Assembly (NCBI GenBank): GCA_902588965.1
Contig: CACIRD010000002.1
Coordinates: 62,001-126,000 of the forward strand
Length of the DNA: 64,000 nucleotides
Reading direction: 5' to 3'
Source of the DNA: an uncultured Pelagibacteraceae bacterium
GTDB taxonomy: Bacteria > Pseudomonadota > Alphaproteobacteria > Pelagibacterales > Pelagibacteraceae
Shown here: positions 39,775 through 51,018 of the stretch, one piece after another
Numbering within the stretch: the first letter of the stretch is position 1
Layout: every line of letters begins with the position of its first letter
The notes under the pieces: generated by a model
Told to the model about the DNA's origin: nothing
What the model saw: the letters and a program-made list of their open reading frames with translations, nothing else
Database searches by the model: none
Program-made: the position numbers and the translations under genes

Positions 39775-40896
39775 ATGACAAAAAACAACTTAAAAGTAGT
39801 TAAATCTACAAAAGATAAAGAATTAGAAAATAAAGAAAAAAATAAAGCATTAGACGCAGCAATAGGGCAAATTACAGAAACTTTCGGAAAAGGTTCTGTA
39901 ATGAAGCTTGGTCAGCAAAAAGCCATGGATGTAGAATCTATTTCAACTGGATCATTGAGCTTAGATCTTGCACTTGGCATTGGAGGACTTCCAAAAGGAA
40001 GAATTATAGAGATTTATGGACCTGAGTCGTCTGGAAAAACAACCCTCGCACTTCATGTGGTAGCAGAAGCACAAAAGGCTGGTGGCATTTGCGGATTTGT
40101 TGATGCAGAGCATGCGCTAGATCCAGTTTATGCTAAAAAATTAGGTGTTAATACTGAAGAATTACTAATTTCACAACCAGATACCGGCGAACAAGCTTTA
40201 GAAATTACTGATACCTTAATTAAGTCAGGCTCAATGTCAGTTCTTGTTGTTGACTCGGTTGCAGCATTAACTCCTAGAGCTGAAATAGAAGGCGACATGG
40301 GAGATCATCACGTTGGTTTACAAGCTCGATTGATGTCTCAAGCATTAAGAAAATTGACAGGATCAATTTCAAGAACAAACACAATGGTTATTTTCATCAA
40401 TCAAATCAGAATGAAAATTGGAGTTATGTTTGGAAGTCCTGAGACTACATCAGGCGGTAATTCACTTAAGTTTTATTCATCAGTCAGAATGGATATAAGA
40501 AGAATTGGAGCTATTAAAGATAAAGAGCAAATTATTGGAAATTCTACAAGAGTTAAAGTAGTTAAAAACAAAGTTGCTCCACCATTTAAAGTTGTTGAAT
40601 TTGACTTGATGTACGGAAAGGGAATTAGCAAAACAGGAGAATTAATAGACCTTGGGGCAAAAGCAGAGATTGTTGAAAAATCTGGTGCTTGGTATGCTTA
40701 TAAAGGTGAAAAAATAGGACAAGGAAAGGAAAATGCAAAACTTTACCTTGATCAAAATCCAAAAGCTGCTGCTGAAATCGAGATGGCTATAAGAGAAAAA
40801 GCTGGTTTAATTTCAAAAAAGATTGAGGGAAATCCCATCGATCAAGAAAAAGTAAAAGCAGAAGAAAAAGAAGAAACAACTCCTAAAAAGAATTAA
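39775..40896 (+). CDS. recA: RecA recombinase
   Basis: RecA polymerises on single-stranded DNA, drives strand exchange, and stimulates self-cleavage of LexA and UmuD. With the start at 39775 it has 373 residues. Landmarks are [10 protein letters not shown], Walker [12 protein letters not shown], the [10 protein letters not shown] strand, [14 protein letters not shown], Walker [12 protein letters not shown], the L2/MAW-type region [16 protein letters not shown], and NKVAPPF. The N-terminal 25 residues and C-terminal tail are lysine/glutamate-rich and poorly conserved, as usual. It is flanked by a promoter with a LexA-like box and by a strong terminator, so it is transcribed alone. Confidence 0.97.
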   Translation: MTKNNLKVVKSTKDKELENKEKNKALDAAIGQITETFGKGSVMKLGQQKAMDVESISTGSLSLDLALGIGGLPKGRIIEIYGPESSGKTTLALHVVAEAQKAGGICGFVDAEHALDPVYAKKLGVNTEELLISQPDTGEQALEITDTLIKSGSMSVLVVDSVAALTPRAEIEGDMGDHHVGLQARLMSQALRKLTGSISRTNTMVIFINQIRMKIGVMFGSPETTSGGNSLKFYSSVRMDIRRIGAIKDKEQIIGNSTRVKVVKNKVAPPFKVVEFDLMYGKGISKTGELIDLGAKAEIVEKSGAWYAYKGEKIGQGKENAKLYLDQNPKAAAEIEMAIREKAGLISKKIEGNPIDQEKVKAEEKEETTPKKN

Positions 40897-40909
40897 CTTT
40901 TAGTTATCT

Positions 40910-40939
40910 AAAAAGGCGCTTATTTTAAGCGCCTTTTTT
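40910..40939 (+). terminator. Intrinsic terminator after recA
   Basis: The stem AAAAAGGCGCTTA (40910-40922) pairs with TAAGCGCCTTTTT (40926-40938) around a three-base loop. The GGCGC core is followed by a T run. It begins 14 bases after the recA stop and is the second strong terminator found. Confidence 0.92.
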
Positions 40940-40986
40940 CCCTACTGTTTTCTAGACATCATTTAAAAAAGCTGTATTTTAAAAAT

Positions 40987-43653
40987 ATGGCCGACAAATC
41001 ATTAAATCAAATAAGAAATACATTCTTGAAATATTTTGAGAAAAATGGCCATACAATTGTTGACTCAAGCAATCTTGTCCCAAATAACGATCCAACTTTA
41101 ATGTTTGCCAATTCTGGAATGGTACAGTTTAAGAATGTATTTACAGGACTTGAAAAGAGAGATTACAAAAAAGCTACGACCTCTCAAAAATGTGTGCGAG
41201 CAGGAGGAAAACATAATGATCTAGAAAATGTAGGTTATACGCCGAGACACCACACATTCTTTGAAATGTTAGGAAATTTTTCTTTTGGAGACTACTTTAA
41301 AGAAAGAGCAATCGAGTTAGCTTGGAATTTAATTACAAAAGATTTCGGATTAGACAAAAATAAACTTTATTTCACGGTTTTTAGCAAAGATGATGAAGCA
41401 TTTAATTTATGGAAGAAAATTACAGGTTTTGGGGAAGATAGGATAATAAAAATACCAACATCAGATAATTTTTGGTCAATGGGAGAAACAGGACCATGTG
41501 GACCTTGTTCGGAAATATTTTACGATCATGGAGATCATCTCAAAGGAGGCTTACCTGGTACTAAAAATCAAGACGGGGATAGATATATTGAAATCTGGAA
41601 CTTAGTTTTCATGCAATATGAACAGGTTACAAAAGACAAAAGAATTGATTTACCAAAACCCTCTGTTGACACAGGTATGGGGTTGGAAAGAATTGCTGCT
41701 TTACTACAGGGCACACATGATAATTATAAAACTGATCATTTTTTAAAATTAATAAACTCAATATCTGATACGCTGAAAGTGAAACCCTCAGATAAAAACC
41801 TATCTAGTTTTAGAGTTATTGCCGATCACTTAAGAGCAAGTTCATTTTTATTGGCCGAAGGTGTTCTACCTTCAAATGAGGGCAGAGGTTATGTTTTAAG
41901 AAGAATTATGAGAAGAGGTATGAGACACTCTCATCTTTTAGGAGCAAAAAAACCTATTTTTTATAATATCTTTAAAACTCTAGAAAATGAAATGTCAGGT
42001 AGTTATCCTGAATTAGAAAGAGCCCAATCTTTAATTAAAGAAACTTTAAAAATGGAGGAAGAAAAATTCTTAGTTCTTTTAGATAGAGGAATGAAAATAT
42101 TAGATGATGAAATTCAAAAAATAGATAAGGTTCTTTCTGGGGAAGTAGCATTTAAGCTTTATGACACTTACGGCTTTCCTTTAGATTTGACTGAAGACAT
42201 TTTAAAAAATAAATCTCTCCAACTTGATTATAATAAATTTAATGAGCTGATGAAGGAAAGTAAAGAACTAGCAAAGAAAAACTGGAAGGGATCCGGCGAC
42301 AGCTCTATAGAAGAAATTTGGTTTGGCCTAAAAGATAAATTAGGATCAACAGAATTTTTAGGTTATGAAACCAACCAAGCAGCAGGAGTTATTTTAAGTT
42401 TAATAAATAATAATAAACAAACTCAAAACTTAAAAGAAGGCGACGAAGGAATAATAATTGTAAATCAAACACCTTTTTATGGAGAGTCCGGAGGGCAAGT
42501 TGGTGACACAGGAACAATTTCAAATGGAAAAAATATTTTTAAAGTCTCAGATGTTCAAAAAAAACTTGGCAATTTATTTGTGCATTTTGGAAAAGTAGAA
42601 AAAGGAAGTTTTAATTTAAAAGATAATGTTGAATTAAAAATTGATGAAGAAAGAAGAGAAAATGTTAAAGCATATCATTCTGCTACTCATTTGTTACATG
42701 AGTCTTTAAGACGAATATTAGGAACTCATGTAATGCAAAAAGGATCATTGGTTGCACCTGATAGGTTAAGATTTGACTTTAGTCACATGAAGCCAATTAC
42801 GTCAGATGAGATGGGTAAAATTGACAACTATGTAAACCAGATAGTAGATAAAAAGTCAGAAGTTATAACTAGAATTATGACACCTAAAGAAGGTATTGAA
42901 CACGGAGCTTTAGCATTATTTGGAGAAAAGTATGGAGATGAAGTTAGAGTAGTTTTTATGGGTGATGAAGGAAATAAATATTTTTCAACAGAATTATGTG
43001 GCGGAACCCATGTAAAAAATACTAGCGATATAGGTAATTTTAAAGTTGTAAGCCAATCCGCGATAGCTGCTGGTGTTAGAAGAGTTGAAGCTTTAAGAGA
43101 TAAACAACTGGAAGATTATTTTAAAAATAAAGAAAAAATATCTAACTTATCAGCGAAACAAGATGACGAAACAATCAAAAATCTTTCTGATGAAATAAAA
43201 AAAATCGGAGGAAAACCGTTAACACCTATTGGAGATAAAAAAACAATAATAAAAGATTTATCAAAACAACTTGATCAATTAAGCGTCAAATCCATTTTAA
43301 GTGATAAAACGAAAAATATTGTTAAAGATGAGAGTATAAATGGAATAAAAGTAAGATTCCAAAAAATAAATAACTTATCAACTAAAGAATTACGAAAACT
43401 TGTAGATGATGGAAAAAAAGTTCTTAATGAAGGTATTGTTATAGTTTTTGCAAGCAAAGAAGATAAAGTAGGTTTAGCAGTCGGAGTAACTAAAAATCTA
43501 TCTAAAACTTATGACGCTGTTAAATTTGCTAAAATTGGATCAGAAATCCTTGGAGGCAAAGGTGGTGGCGGGAGACCTGACTTCGCTCAAGCTGGTGGAA
43601 TAGACTCTACTAAAATTGATGAAGCTATTACTAAAATAAAATCTTTAATTTAG
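40987..43653 (+). CDS. alaS: Alanine-tRNA ligase
   Basis: This is an 888-residue class II synthetase with editing domain. The N-terminal catalytic region has [35 protein letters not shown] and [15 protein letters not shown]. The editing domain has [11 protein letters not shown] (HxxxH) and CGGTHVKNT, the zinc-site motif. The C-terminal C-Ala domain ends with [16 protein letters not shown]. It overlaps icd tail-to-tail by nine bases. No special upstream element is clear apart from a weak TAGACA/TATTTT promoter-like pair at 40953-40980. Confidence 0.97.
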   Translation: MADKSLNQIRNTFLKYFEKNGHTIVDSSNLVPNNDPTLMFANSGMVQFKNVFTGLEKRDYKKATTSQKCVRAGGKHNDLENVGYTPRHHTFFEMLGNFSFGDYFKERAIELAWNLITKDFGLDKNKLYFTVFSKDDEAFNLWKKITGFGEDRIIKIPTSDNFWSMGETGPCGPCSEIFYDHGDHLKGGLPGTKNQDGDRYIEIWNLVFMQYEQVTKDKRIDLPKPSVDTGMGLERIAALLQGTHDNYKTDHFLKLINSISDTLKVKPSDKNLSSFRVIADHLRASSFLLAEGVLPSNEGRGYVLRRIMRRGMRHSHLLGAKKPIFYNIFKTLENEMSGSYPELERAQSLIKETLKMEEEKFLVLLDRGMKILDDEIQKIDKVLSGEVAFKLYDTYGFPLDLTEDILKNKSLQLDYNKFNELMKESKELAKKNWKGSGDSSIEEIWFGLKDKLGSTEFLGYETNQAAGVILSLINNNKQTQNLKEGDEGIIIVNQTPFYGESGGQVGDTGTISNGKNIFKVSDVQKKLGNLFVHFGKVEKGSFNLKDNVELKIDEERRENVKAYHSATHLLHESLRRILGTHVMQKGSLVAPDRLRFDFSHMKPITSDEMGKIDNYVNQIVDKKSEVITRIMTPKEGIEHGALALFGEKYGDEVRVVFMGDEGNKYFSTELCGGTHVKNTSDIGNFKVVSQSAIAAGVRRVEALRDKQLEDYFKNKEKISNLSAKQDDETIKNLSDEIKKIGGKPLTPIGDKKTIIKDLSKQLDQLSVKSILSDKTKNIVKDESINGIKVRFQKINNLSTKELRKLVDDGKKVLNEGIVIVFASKEDKVGLAVGVTKNLSKTYDAVKFAKIGSEILGGKGGGGRPDFAQAGGIDSTKIDEAITKIKSLI

Positions 43654-44859
43654 TTTTTTTTTTAAATTACCCTCAATTTCATCTAAAAATTGATTAGTAG
43701 TTAAATATTTTGTGGTAGGCCCTACTAGTATTGCCAAGTCTTTTGTCATTGATCCATTTTCAACAGAATTAATACAAGTTTTTTCTAAAGTTTTAACAAA
43801 TTTTTTCAAGTCCTGATTGTCGTCTAATTTTGCTCTATGGTAAAGTCCTCTCGCCCAAGCAAATATTGATGCAATTGGGTTTGTCGAAGTTTCATTTCCT
43901 TTTTGATGTTCTCTATAATGTCTCGTCACTGTTCCATGAGCAGCTTCAGCTTCTATAGTATTTCCATCTGGTGTCATAAGTACACTAGTCATTAAACCTA
44001 ATGAGCCAAATCCCTGAGCAACAGTATCAGACTGTACATCTCCGTCGTAGTTTTTGCATGCCCAAATATAGTTACCATCCCACTTCATTGCACAAGCTAC
44101 CATGTCATCTATAAGTCTATGTTCGTAAGTTATTTTTCTTTCTTTAAACTTATCTTTGAATTCCTTTTCAAAAACTTCTTGAAACAAATCTTTAAATCTA
44201 CCATCATATTTTTTTAAAATAGTATTTTTTGTTGAAAGATAAACTGGCCATTTTCTATTCAACCCGTAATTCATACACGCTCTTGCAAAGTCTCTAATAG
44301 ATTGATCTAAATTATACATAGACAAAGCTATCCCAGGTCCAGGAAAATTAAAAACTTCATATTCTTTTTTTTCTTTCCCATCTTCTGAGGTCCACTTAAT
44401 TTCAAGTTTACCCTTGCCAGGAACTTGAAAATCTGTTGCTCTATATTGATCTCCAAAAGCGTGCCTACCAATACAAATTGGATTTTTCCAACTAGGAACT
44501 AATTTAGGAATATTCTTACAAAGAATCGGCTCTCTAAAAACTGTACCACCCAAAATGTTCCTTATAGTTCCATTTGGCGATCTCCACATTTTTTTTAAAT
44601 TAAATTCTTTTACTCTTTCTTCATCAGGAGTTATTGTTGCACATTTAACACCAACTCCATATTTTTTTATTGCACGAGCACAATCGATAGTTATTTGATC
44701 AGAGGTATTATCCCTACTTTTTATACCCAGGTCATAATATTTTATATCTAGATCTAAATAAGGAAGTATCAGCTTATTTTTAATGAATTTCCAAATTACC
44801 CTGGTCATTTCATCCCCATCAAGCTCCACAATTGGGTTTTTAACCTTAATTTTGCTCAT
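43645..44859 (-). CDS. icd: NADP-dependent isocitrate dehydrogenase (eukaryote-like type II)
   Basis: This 404-residue enzyme oxidises isocitrate to 2-oxoglutarate in the TCA cycle. It belongs to the subfamily common in alphaproteobacteria and eukaryotes: N-terminal [54 protein letters not shown], the active-site [21 protein letters not shown], and [18 protein letters not shown] with [18 protein letters not shown] (NADP region). It is transcribed alone on this strand, and divergent psd starts 76 bases away. Confidence 0.96.
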   Translation of the reverse strand: MSKIKVKNPIVELDGDEMTRVIWKFIKNKLILPYLDLDIKYYDLGIKSRDNTSDQITIDCARAIKKYGVGVKCATITPDEERVKEFNLKKMWRSPNGTIRNILGGTVFREPILCKNIPKLVPSWKNPICIGRHAFGDQYRATDFQVPGKGKLEIKWTSEDGKEKKEYEVFNFPGPGIALSMYNLDQSIRDFARACMNYGLNRKWPVYLSTKNTILKKYDGRFKDLFQEVFEKEFKDKFKERKITYEHRLIDDMVACAMKWDGNYIWACKNYDGDVQSDTVAQGFGSLGLMTSVLMTPDGNTIEAEAAHGTVTRHYREHQKGNETSTNPIASIFAWARGLYHRAKLDDNQDLKKFVKTLEKTCINSVENGSMTKDLAILVGPTTKYLTTNQFLDEIEGNLKKKLN

Positions 44860-44935
44860 ATTAAATTATATATCTTAATAATTGAATTTTGGAGTTTTAT
44901 ATACATATTAGGACGATATTAGCAAATTTAGAATT

Positions 44936-45583
44936 ATGATAGATAAAGTATTTCCGCCAATTCACAACGAAGGTTATAAATTCTTAGTAATTTTTGCCGT
45001 TATAACAATAATATTATACTTCGTAAGCAACCTATTAGGCCTGATAGGTATTATTTTAACTATTTGGTGTTACTATTTTTTTAGGGATCCAGAAAGGTAC
45101 CCAATTAAAGATGAAGATTATTTGGTGAGCCCAGCTGATGGCTTAGTTCTCGAAGTTAATGAATCAAATGGTCCAAAAGAGCTTAATTTAGAAAATAAAA
45201 AATTTGTAAAAGTAAGTATTTTTATGAATGTTTTTGATTGCCATGTAAATAGATCACCTTGCACAGGTAAAGTATCTGAAATTTTATATAAACCTGGCAA
45301 ATTTTTAAACGCTTCACTTGACAAAGCAAGCGAAGATAATGAAAGAAATTATTATAAAATTACAACACCCAAAGGAGAAGATATAATAGTAGTTCAAATC
45401 GCTGGTTTGATAGCAAGGAGAATTGTTACCGAAACAAATGAAAACGCCGAATTATTACAAGGTGATAGAATAGGAATGATTAGATTTGGAAGTAGGGCAG
45501 ATATGTACTTTGAAAACTACAAACCATTAGTAAAAGTAAATCAAAAAACAATAGCGGGAGAGTCGTTAATTGCAAAAAAATAA
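44936..45583 (+). CDS. psd: Phosphatidylserine decarboxylase proenzyme (short type)
   Basis: Psd makes phosphatidylethanolamine. The 215-residue short form has N-terminal hydrophobic helices and RDPERYPIKDEDYLVSPADG, FMNVFDCHVNRSPCTG, and the self-cleavage motif MIRFGSRADMYF. There Gly185-Ser186 is the predicted cut that generates the pyruvoyl group, replacing the LGST of the long form. pssA follows three bases after the stop, so both steps from CDP-diacylglycerol to PE are in one transcript. Confidence 0.94.
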   Translation: MIDKVFPPIHNEGYKFLVIFAVITIILYFVSNLLGLIGIILTIWCYYFFRDPERYPIKDEDYLVSPADGLVLEVNESNGPKELNLENKKFVKVSIFMNVFDCHVNRSPCTGKVSEILYKPGKFLNASLDKASEDNERNYYKITTPKGEDIIVVQIAGLIARRIVTETNENAELLQGDRIGMIRFGSRADMYFENYKPLVKVNQKTIAGESLIAKK

Positions 45584-45586
45584 AAA

Positions 45587-46387
45587 ATGAATGAAACAAA
45601 AAAAAAATTTAAAATTGTAACTGATAAAAGTGCAAGAGTAATATTACCAAATACACTCACTTTAATTGGCGTATGTATCGGGTTAAGTTCAATTAATTTT
45701 GCACTAAATCAAAATTATCAACTTGCTATAATTGCAATCTTATGTGCAGCAATTATTGATGGTTTAGATGGGAGGATTGCAAGATTAATTAAGGGTACAT
45801 CAAAAGTTGGTAAAGAACTTGACTCTTTAACTGATATAATAAGTTTTGGAGTAGCTCCAGCTTTTATAATGTACTTTTGGAGCTTAAGCTCATTAGGAAA
45901 GATCGGTTGGCTAGTTTCACTCATATATGTTGTTTGTGTTGCGTTAAGATTAGCAAGATTTAATATTAATACAGGCGGAGAATCTTCTTGGAGGGATAAT
46001 TTTTTTGAAGGAATACCTTCACCAGCGGGAGGTATTTTGGTTTTAAGTCCACTAGTTTACGAACAAAGCGGAATTAATTTACTAAACCTGGATTTTAAAA
46101 GTATAACACCCTTTCTTTTTATAGTTGTATCTATTTTTTTAATAAGCAAAATACCCACTTATTCATTTAAAAAAATTGTAGTTCCAAGAAGTATGACAAT
46201 TTTTTTACTTTTAGGAATTGTTTTACTTTTTGGATTGTTATTAATTTTTCCATTTCAGGTAATATTTTTAGGTTCAATATTTTATTTATTAGCGGTACCA
46301 ATTAGCATCTTGCACTATAAAAAATTGAAAAAAGATTTAACCGCTAATAATCAATTTAAAGACGATGAACCTGAAGATATGTTGTAG
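45587..46387 (+). CDS. pssA: CDP-diacylglycerol-serine O-phosphatidyltransferase
   Basis: PssA joins serine to CDP-diacylglycerol to give phosphatidylserine, the substrate of the preceding gene's product. The 266-residue membrane protein has the CDP-alcohol phosphotransferase signature DGLDGRIARLIKGTSKVGKELDSLTD, where the aspartates bind the metal. About six to eight hydrophobic helices follow. The glycosyltransferase gene begins on the next base after the stop. Confidence 0.94.
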   Translation: MNETKKKFKIVTDKSARVILPNTLTLIGVCIGLSSINFALNQNYQLAIIAILCAAIIDGLDGRIARLIKGTSKVGKELDSLTDIISFGVAPAFIMYFWSLSSLGKIGWLVSLIYVVCVALRLARFNINTGGESSWRDNFFEGIPSPAGGILVLSPLVYEQSGINLLNLDFKSITPFLFIVVSIFLISKIPTYSFKKIVVPRSMTIFLLLGIVLLFGLLLIFPFQVIFLGSIFYLLAVPISILHYKKLKKDLTANNQFKDDEPEDML

Positions 46388-47299
46388 ATGAAAAAAAATG
46401 TAATTGTTTCTTTGGCTGACTCTACTTATTTTGATCTATTAAATGAGTTAATCGATTCCATAAAAAAATTTGAAAAAAGCAGCTCAATAGCAATATGTAT
46501 TTTAGATGCAGGATTAAAAAAAGATCAAATTGAAAAACTTTCATCTAGGGTAGATGAAATTAAAAGTGCAGAATGGGATATTGAGGTTCCTTCTATTAAA
46601 ATTCGTGGAAAAGAATGGTTAAAGAGCCAAGTATCAAGAGCTTTTTTGCCAAACTATTTTCCAAATTATGAAAAATACCTTTGGATAGATTGTGATGCCT
46701 GGTTAAATGATTGGAATACCGTAGAACTATATTTAAAAGCATGTGATCATGGAAAACTTGGAATCACACAGACCATCGGACCAGGTTACAAAATTACCTC
46801 TAAAGTAAATTGGTTATTTGGAAAATTAGCAATAATAAAATCACAAAATTTTAAACATGCGCTTAGTTCAAAAATTGGTATTGAAAAAGCTAGAAAACTT
46901 GCATTTTCGCCACACATAAATATTGGTGTTTTTTCGCTGGAAAAAAAATCATCTTGTTGGAGTGTTTGGCAAAAAAATTTGAAAACAACTCTCAAATCAG
47001 GAAAAATTTTTGGATCAGAGGGATTAGCGATCAACATGAGCGTTTATATAGATGAAGTTGAAACAGAGTTTTTACCTTTAAATTGTAATTGGATAGCAAG
47101 TAATTTATTGCCAAAGTTTGATGAAATAAATCAAACATTTGTCGAACCTTATTTGCCAAATAATAAAATTGGAATAATGCACTTAGCTGCAGGTATATGG
47201 ATGAAGAATATTGATATGCGATTAGATAAAAAAGTTAAAATTGATATTAAAACCATAGAAGGCAATATTATTTCTAAAAGTTTAAGATTCGGCCAGTAA
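46388..47299 (+). CDS. Putative glycosyltransferase (GT8-like)
   Basis: This is a 303-residue soluble protein. It starts NVIVSLADSTYFDLLNELIDSI and has a DxD-type metal motif (Asp101-Cys-Asp103) in KYLWIDCDAWLND, then NIGVFSLEK, GSEGLAINMSVY and a late HLAAG motif. This is the pattern of GT8-like enzymes with a single GT-A domain. It lies between pssA and rlmE with no spacing on either side. The sugar and acceptor are unknown. No signal peptide or membrane helix is seen, so it likely acts in the cytoplasm, perhaps at the membrane surface. Confidence 0.65.
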   Translation: MKKNVIVSLADSTYFDLLNELIDSIKKFEKSSSIAICILDAGLKKDQIEKLSSRVDEIKSAEWDIEVPSIKIRGKEWLKSQVSRAFLPNYFPNYEKYLWIDCDAWLNDWNTVELYLKACDHGKLGITQTIGPGYKITSKVNWLFGKLAIIKSQNFKHALSSKIGIEKARKLAFSPHINIGVFSLEKKSSCWSVWQKNLKTTLKSGKIFGSEGLAINMSVYIDEVETEFLPLNCNWIASNLLPKFDEINQTFVEPYLPNNKIGIMHLAAGIWMKNIDMRLDKKVKIDIKTIEGNIISKSLRFGQ

Positions 47300-47911
47300 T
47301 TGAAAAAAAATAAAATATCAAAAAATTGGATAAATAAACAAAAAAAAGATATTTACGTAAGAAGGTCAAAAATTGAAGGTTATAGATCAAGAGCAATTTA
47401 TAAAATAAAAGAAATTGATGAAAAATTCAAAATTTTAAAAAATACAAGGTTAATTATAGATCTTGGAGCAGCACCAGGTAGTTGGTCACAGTACTTTTCA
47501 AAAAAAATTAAAAATGGAAAAATTTTATCTATAGATTTGCTAGAATTTGAACCAATAAAAAACACGAAACAAATCTTAGGAGATTTTACAGATGAAATAT
47601 ATAAACTAAAAATAAAGAATTATTTTAGTGAAAAAGTAGATCTTATAGTTTCAGACATGGCTACAAATACAACTGGTAATAAAAATTTAGACTCAATCGT
47701 TACTGGTGAACTTTGTTTAGATGCAATGAGATTTGCTCATGAAATGCTAAATAGCAAAGGTAAATTTGTATCTAAAATTTTTATGGGGTCCAGCTTTAAT
47801 GAAATTGTCGCAGAGGCTAAAAAATCTTTTAAAGAAGTTAGAGTATTTAAGCCCATGTCTAGCAGAAAAGAGTCAAAAGAAAGTTTTATAATTTGTAAAT
47901 TTTTACGCTAG
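47300..47911 (+). CDS. rlmE: 23S rRNA (uridine-2'-O)-methyltransferase
   Basis: RlmE (RrmJ/FtsJ) methylates the ribose of U2552 in 23S rRNA during late ribosome assembly. The 203 residues include YRSRAIYKIKEID, SAM motif IIDLGAAPGSWSQYF, LIVSDMATNTTG with the catalytic Asp, and GKFVSKIFMG with the catalytic Lys. The K-D-K-E tetrad is otherwise in place. The C-terminus RKESKESFIICKFLR is typical. The start is TTG, immediately after the upstream stop. Confidence 0.93.
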   Translation: MKKNKISKNWINKQKKDIYVRRSKIEGYRSRAIYKIKEIDEKFKILKNTRLIIDLGAAPGSWSQYFSKKIKNGKILSIDLLEFEPIKNTKQILGDFTDEIYKLKIKNYFSEKVDLIVSDMATNTTGNKNLDSIVTGELCLDAMRFAHEMLNSKGKFVSKIFMGSSFNEIVAEAKKSFKEVRVFKPMSSRKESKESFIICKFLR

Positions 47912-47950
47912 GTACTCTTTTATTTTAAAAAGAATCATATATACATTATT

Positions 47951-49027
47951 ATGGATCCTATAAAAGAAGCACTCACATTTGACGACGTAACCTTAGCACC
48001 AAAATACTCTGAAATACTTCCATCTGAAGTAAACACTTCAATACGACTTTCTAAAAATTTCGAAATTAAAATTCCATTGATATCTTCTGCAATGGACACA
48101 GTAACAGAGTCTAAAATGGCAATTTCAATTGCTAAAGCAGGTGGTATAGGTGTGATACATAGAAATTTAAATATAAAAAAACAAATACATGAAATAAGAA
48201 AAGTTAAATTAAAAAATTATTTAGTTGGTGCAGCTGTGGGCGCAGGTAAATATGAAATTGAAAGAGCAAAAGCCATTCTTAAAGAAAATATAGATCTTAT
48301 TGTGGTTGATACAGCCCATGGACATACTAAAAAAGTAGCTGATATAATTAAAAAAATTATAAAATTAAAAAATAAAAAAACATTATTATGTGCTGGAAAT
48401 ATAGCTACAGCAGATGCGGCAAAATTTTTAGTTAAATTAGGTGTAGATATAATCAAAGTAGGTATTGGACCAGGATCTATATGCACAACTAGATTGGTTG
48501 CTGGAATAGGAGTACCGCAATTAAGTGCAATAATTGACGTAAAAAAAGGAGTAAAAAAAAGTAATGTAAAAATAATTGCAGATGGTGGAATTAAATTTTC
48601 AGGGGATATAGCTAAAGCGCTAGCAGCGGGAGCAGATGCTGTTATGATAGGGTCTTTATTTGCTGGATCAAGTGAGTCGCCTGGAAAAATAATAAAAAAA
48701 AATGGTAAACTATTTAAAAAATTTAGAGGTATGGGCTCTATTGGAGCAATGAACAAAGGATCGGCAGATAGATACTTTCAGAGTAAACAAAAGGATAAAT
48801 CCAAATATGTTCCAGAAGGCGTTGAAGGACTTGTTAAATACAAAGGACCAGTTGATAAAATTATTTTTAAATTAATAGGTGGACTTAAATCATCGATGGG
48901 CTACTTAGGTTCAAGAAATGTGATAAATTTAAGAAAAAAACCAAAATTTGTTAAAATTACTAAAGCAGGATTTTATGAGAGCATGGTACATAATATTGAT
49001 GAGATTAAAAAAGATGAGAAATATTAA
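47951..49027 (+). CDS. guaB: IMP dehydrogenase lacking CBS domains
   Basis: GuaB oxidises IMP to XMP, the first step toward GMP. The catalytic barrel is intact: LTFDDVTLAPKYSEILPSEV, PLISSAMDTVTE, GGIGVIHRNL, the catalytic loop GPGSICTTRLVAG with Cys178, DGGIKFSGDIAKALAAGADAVMIG, and the flap YVPEGVEGLVKYKGP. At 358 residues it is about 130 shorter than usual. The sequence passes directly from EIRKVK to LVGAAVG near residue 87, exactly where the paired CBS (Bateman) regulatory domains are normally inserted. Adenine/guanine nucleotide allostery through CBS is therefore absent. It is followed by a secreted TPR gene and guaA. Confidence 0.94.
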   Translation: MDPIKEALTFDDVTLAPKYSEILPSEVNTSIRLSKNFEIKIPLISSAMDTVTESKMAISIAKAGGIGVIHRNLNIKKQIHEIRKVKLKNYLVGAAVGAGKYEIERAKAILKENIDLIVVDTAHGHTKKVADIIKKIIKLKNKKTLLCAGNIATADAAKFLVKLGVDIIKVGIGPGSICTTRLVAGIGVPQLSAIIDVKKGVKKSNVKIIADGGIKFSGDIAKALAAGADAVMIGSLFAGSSESPGKIIKKNGKLFKKFRGMGSIGAMNKGSADRYFQSKQKDKSKYVPEGVEGLVKYKGPVDKIIFKLIGGLKSSMGYLGSRNVINLRKKPKFVKITKAGFYESMVHNIDEIKKDEKY

Positions 49028-49463
49028 GAATATAAATCTAAATTTTTTTATCTCAATTTTTTTTATTTTTGGGATTTGCCAGCTTACATATGCTAATGAC
49101 GATTTTTTCACTCAAGCAAAAAAAAAATATGATGAAAAAAACTATAATGACTCAAAGTTTCTTTTTCAAAAAAATATAGTTTTTAATCCAAAACATGCAA
49201 AATCTTATTTGTACTTAGCAAAAATTTTTGAGAAAGAGGAAAATGAAAGCGAAAAAATAAAAAATATAAGAACAACTTTATTATTAGAGCCAAAAAATGA
49301 AGAAGCAATGTATATGCTAATAACTTATGAACTTAAAAAATCAAATTATTCCGAAGTAAAAGAACTTAAAGAAAATTTTGCTATAATTTGTGATAAACTT
49401 TGCAATGAAATAAACAAAATTGAAGAATCTTTAAAAGACATTGAACCCAAAAATGAATCTTAA
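49014..49463 (+). CDS. Small secreted TPR protein
   Basis: With the ATG at 49014 the product is 149 residues with a signal peptide ([27 protein letters not shown]) and then TPR-like helices ([35 protein letters not shown]). Longer upstream starts in this frame would place residues before the signal peptide and overlap guaB further. The gene overlaps guaB by 14 bases and guaA by 11. A C-terminal CDKLCNEI segment could form a disulfide. It resembles in size and style the two TPR proteins at 52441-53612. The function is unknown; it is probably a periplasmic scaffold. Confidence 0.65.
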   Translation: MRNIKNINLNFFISIFFIFGICQLTYANDDFFTQAKKKYDEKNYNDSKFLFQKNIVFNPKHAKSYLYLAKIFEKEENESEKIKNIRTTLLLEPKNEEAMYMLITYELKKSNYSEVKELKENFAIICDKLCNEINKIEESLKDIEPKNES

Positions 49464-51018
49464 CAATAATTTAAAAAAAATTTTAATTATTGATTATGGT
49501 TCACAATTTACACAACTTATCGCAAGAAGAATTAGAGAACTTGGTGTTTACTCAATAATCGTTAGTCATAAAAAAATTAAATTTAATGATATTGTGGAAA
49601 AAAATATCGCTGGAATAATTTTATCTGGAGGGCCATTAAATGTTTATCAATCTAAAAAAGTAAGATTTGATAAAAAAATTTTCAATTTAGAAATTCCTAT
49701 CCTCGGTATATGTTTTGGCCATCAAATAATTTCAAAGGAATTAGGCGGAAAAGTTAAAAAAGCGAATCAAAGAGAATTTGGTTTAGCAAAACTTAAAAAA
49801 ATAAAAAATAGCAAGTTAACTAACAATTTTTTTAAATCAAACGGATCAAACAATGTATGGATGAGTCATGCTGATGAAGTAATAAAGTTAGCAAAAGGAT
49901 TTAAAGTTATTGCAAAAACAGATACATCTAAATTTTCAATAGTTGAAAATTTATCAAAAAATTTTTATGGTATCCAATTTCATCCTGAAGTAACCCATAC
50001 CGAAAAAGGTAAAGTTATACTGAAAAATTTTATTTTTTCTATTTGTAATGTAAAACGAAATTGGTCATCAAAATATCAAAAGCAAATATTAATACAGGAA
50101 GTAAAAAAAAATGTGGGTAAATCAAAAGTAATTTGTGCTTTATCTGGTGGAGTAGACAGCAGTGTAGTAGCTAAATTAATTCACAATGCAGTAGGAAAAC
50201 AATTAACATGTATTTTTGTCAATACAGGCCTTCTAAGAAAGAATGAAGAAATTCAAGTTGTAAAAACATTTAAAAAAAAATTTAAAATAAATCTAATTTA
50301 TGTAAATGCTAAAAAATTATTTTTAAGACGGCTTAAAAAAGTTACTGATCCTGAAAAAAAACGAAAAATTATTGGAAAGTTATTTATTAAAATTTTTGAG
50401 AAGTATGCAAAAAAAATAAAAAAAGTTAAATATTTAGCTCAAGGAACCCTTTATCCAGATTTAATTGAAAGTAAGTCAGTAACAGGCAGTCAAACGTCTA
50501 AAATAAAATCTCATCATAATGTCGGGGGACTGCCAAAAAAAATGAAGCTGAAATTAGTTGAGCCTTTAAGATTATTATTTAAGGACGAGGTACGAAAGTT
50601 AGGCTTAGAACTAAAATTATCAAAACAAATTGTATTAAGGCACCCTTTTCCTGGCCCAGGTTTAGCAATAAGAATGCCTGGTGAAATAACTGAAAATAAA
50701 ATTAAAATTTTGAAAGAAGCTGATTATATTTTTATAAACTCATTAAGAGAGCACAATTTATATAACAAGATATGGCAAGCTTACGCTGCATTGCTTCCCG
50801 TAAAAACAGTTGGCGTAATGGGTGATAACCGAACTTATGAATATATGTGCTTGCTAAGAGCAATTACATCTGAAGATGGTATGACAGCTGATTTTTTTAG
50901 CTTTTCAAAAGAATTTATGCAGCTTGTTTCAAATAAAATAATTAATAATATAAACGGTATTAATAGAGTAGTTTACGATATAACATCGAAACCACCAAGT
51001 ACAATAGAGTTGGAATAA
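49453..51018 (+). CDS. guaA: GMP synthase (glutamine-hydrolysing)
   Basis: GuaA aminates XMP to GMP. The amidotransferase domain comes first ([30 protein letters not shown] with the catalytic Cys, [14 protein letters not shown]). The ATP pyrophosphatase domain follows ([15 protein letters not shown]), then the dimerisation domain ([43 protein letters not shown]). The start is taken as ATG 49453; a TTG four codons earlier is possible. The length of 521 is normal. guaB and guaA are separated only by the small TPR gene, so the GMP branch is co-transcribed. Confidence 0.96.
   Translation: MNLNNNLKKILIIDYGSQFTQLIARRIRELGVYSIIVSHKKIKFNDIVEKNIAGIILSGGPLNVYQSKKVRFDKKIFNLEIPILGICFGHQIISKELGGKVKKANQREFGLAKLKKIKNSKLTNNFFKSNGSNNVWMSHADEVIKLAKGFKVIAKTDTSKFSIVENLSKNFYGIQFHPEVTHTEKGKVILKNFIFSICNVKRNWSSKYQKQILIQEVKKNVGKSKVICALSGGVDSSVVAKLIHNAVGKQLTCIFVNTGLLRKNEEIQVVKTFKKKFKINLIYVNAKKLFLRRLKKVTDPEKKRKIIGKLFIKIFEKYAKKIKKVKYLAQGTLYPDLIESKSVTGSQTSKIKSHHNVGGLPKKMKLKLVEPLRLLFKDEVRKLGLELKLSKQIVLRHPFPGPGLAIRMPGEITENKIKILKEADYIFINSLREHNLYNKIWQAYAALLPVKTVGVMGDNRTYEYMCLLRAITSEDGMTADFFSFSKEFMQLVSNKIINNINGINRVVYDITSKPPSTIELE

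Noticed and set aside
48217..48756. 179-codon frame antisense to guaB
   Set aside because: It is hydrophobic, low-complexity sequence of the kind made by reading a Lys/Ile-rich gene backward; guaB on the other strand is certain.
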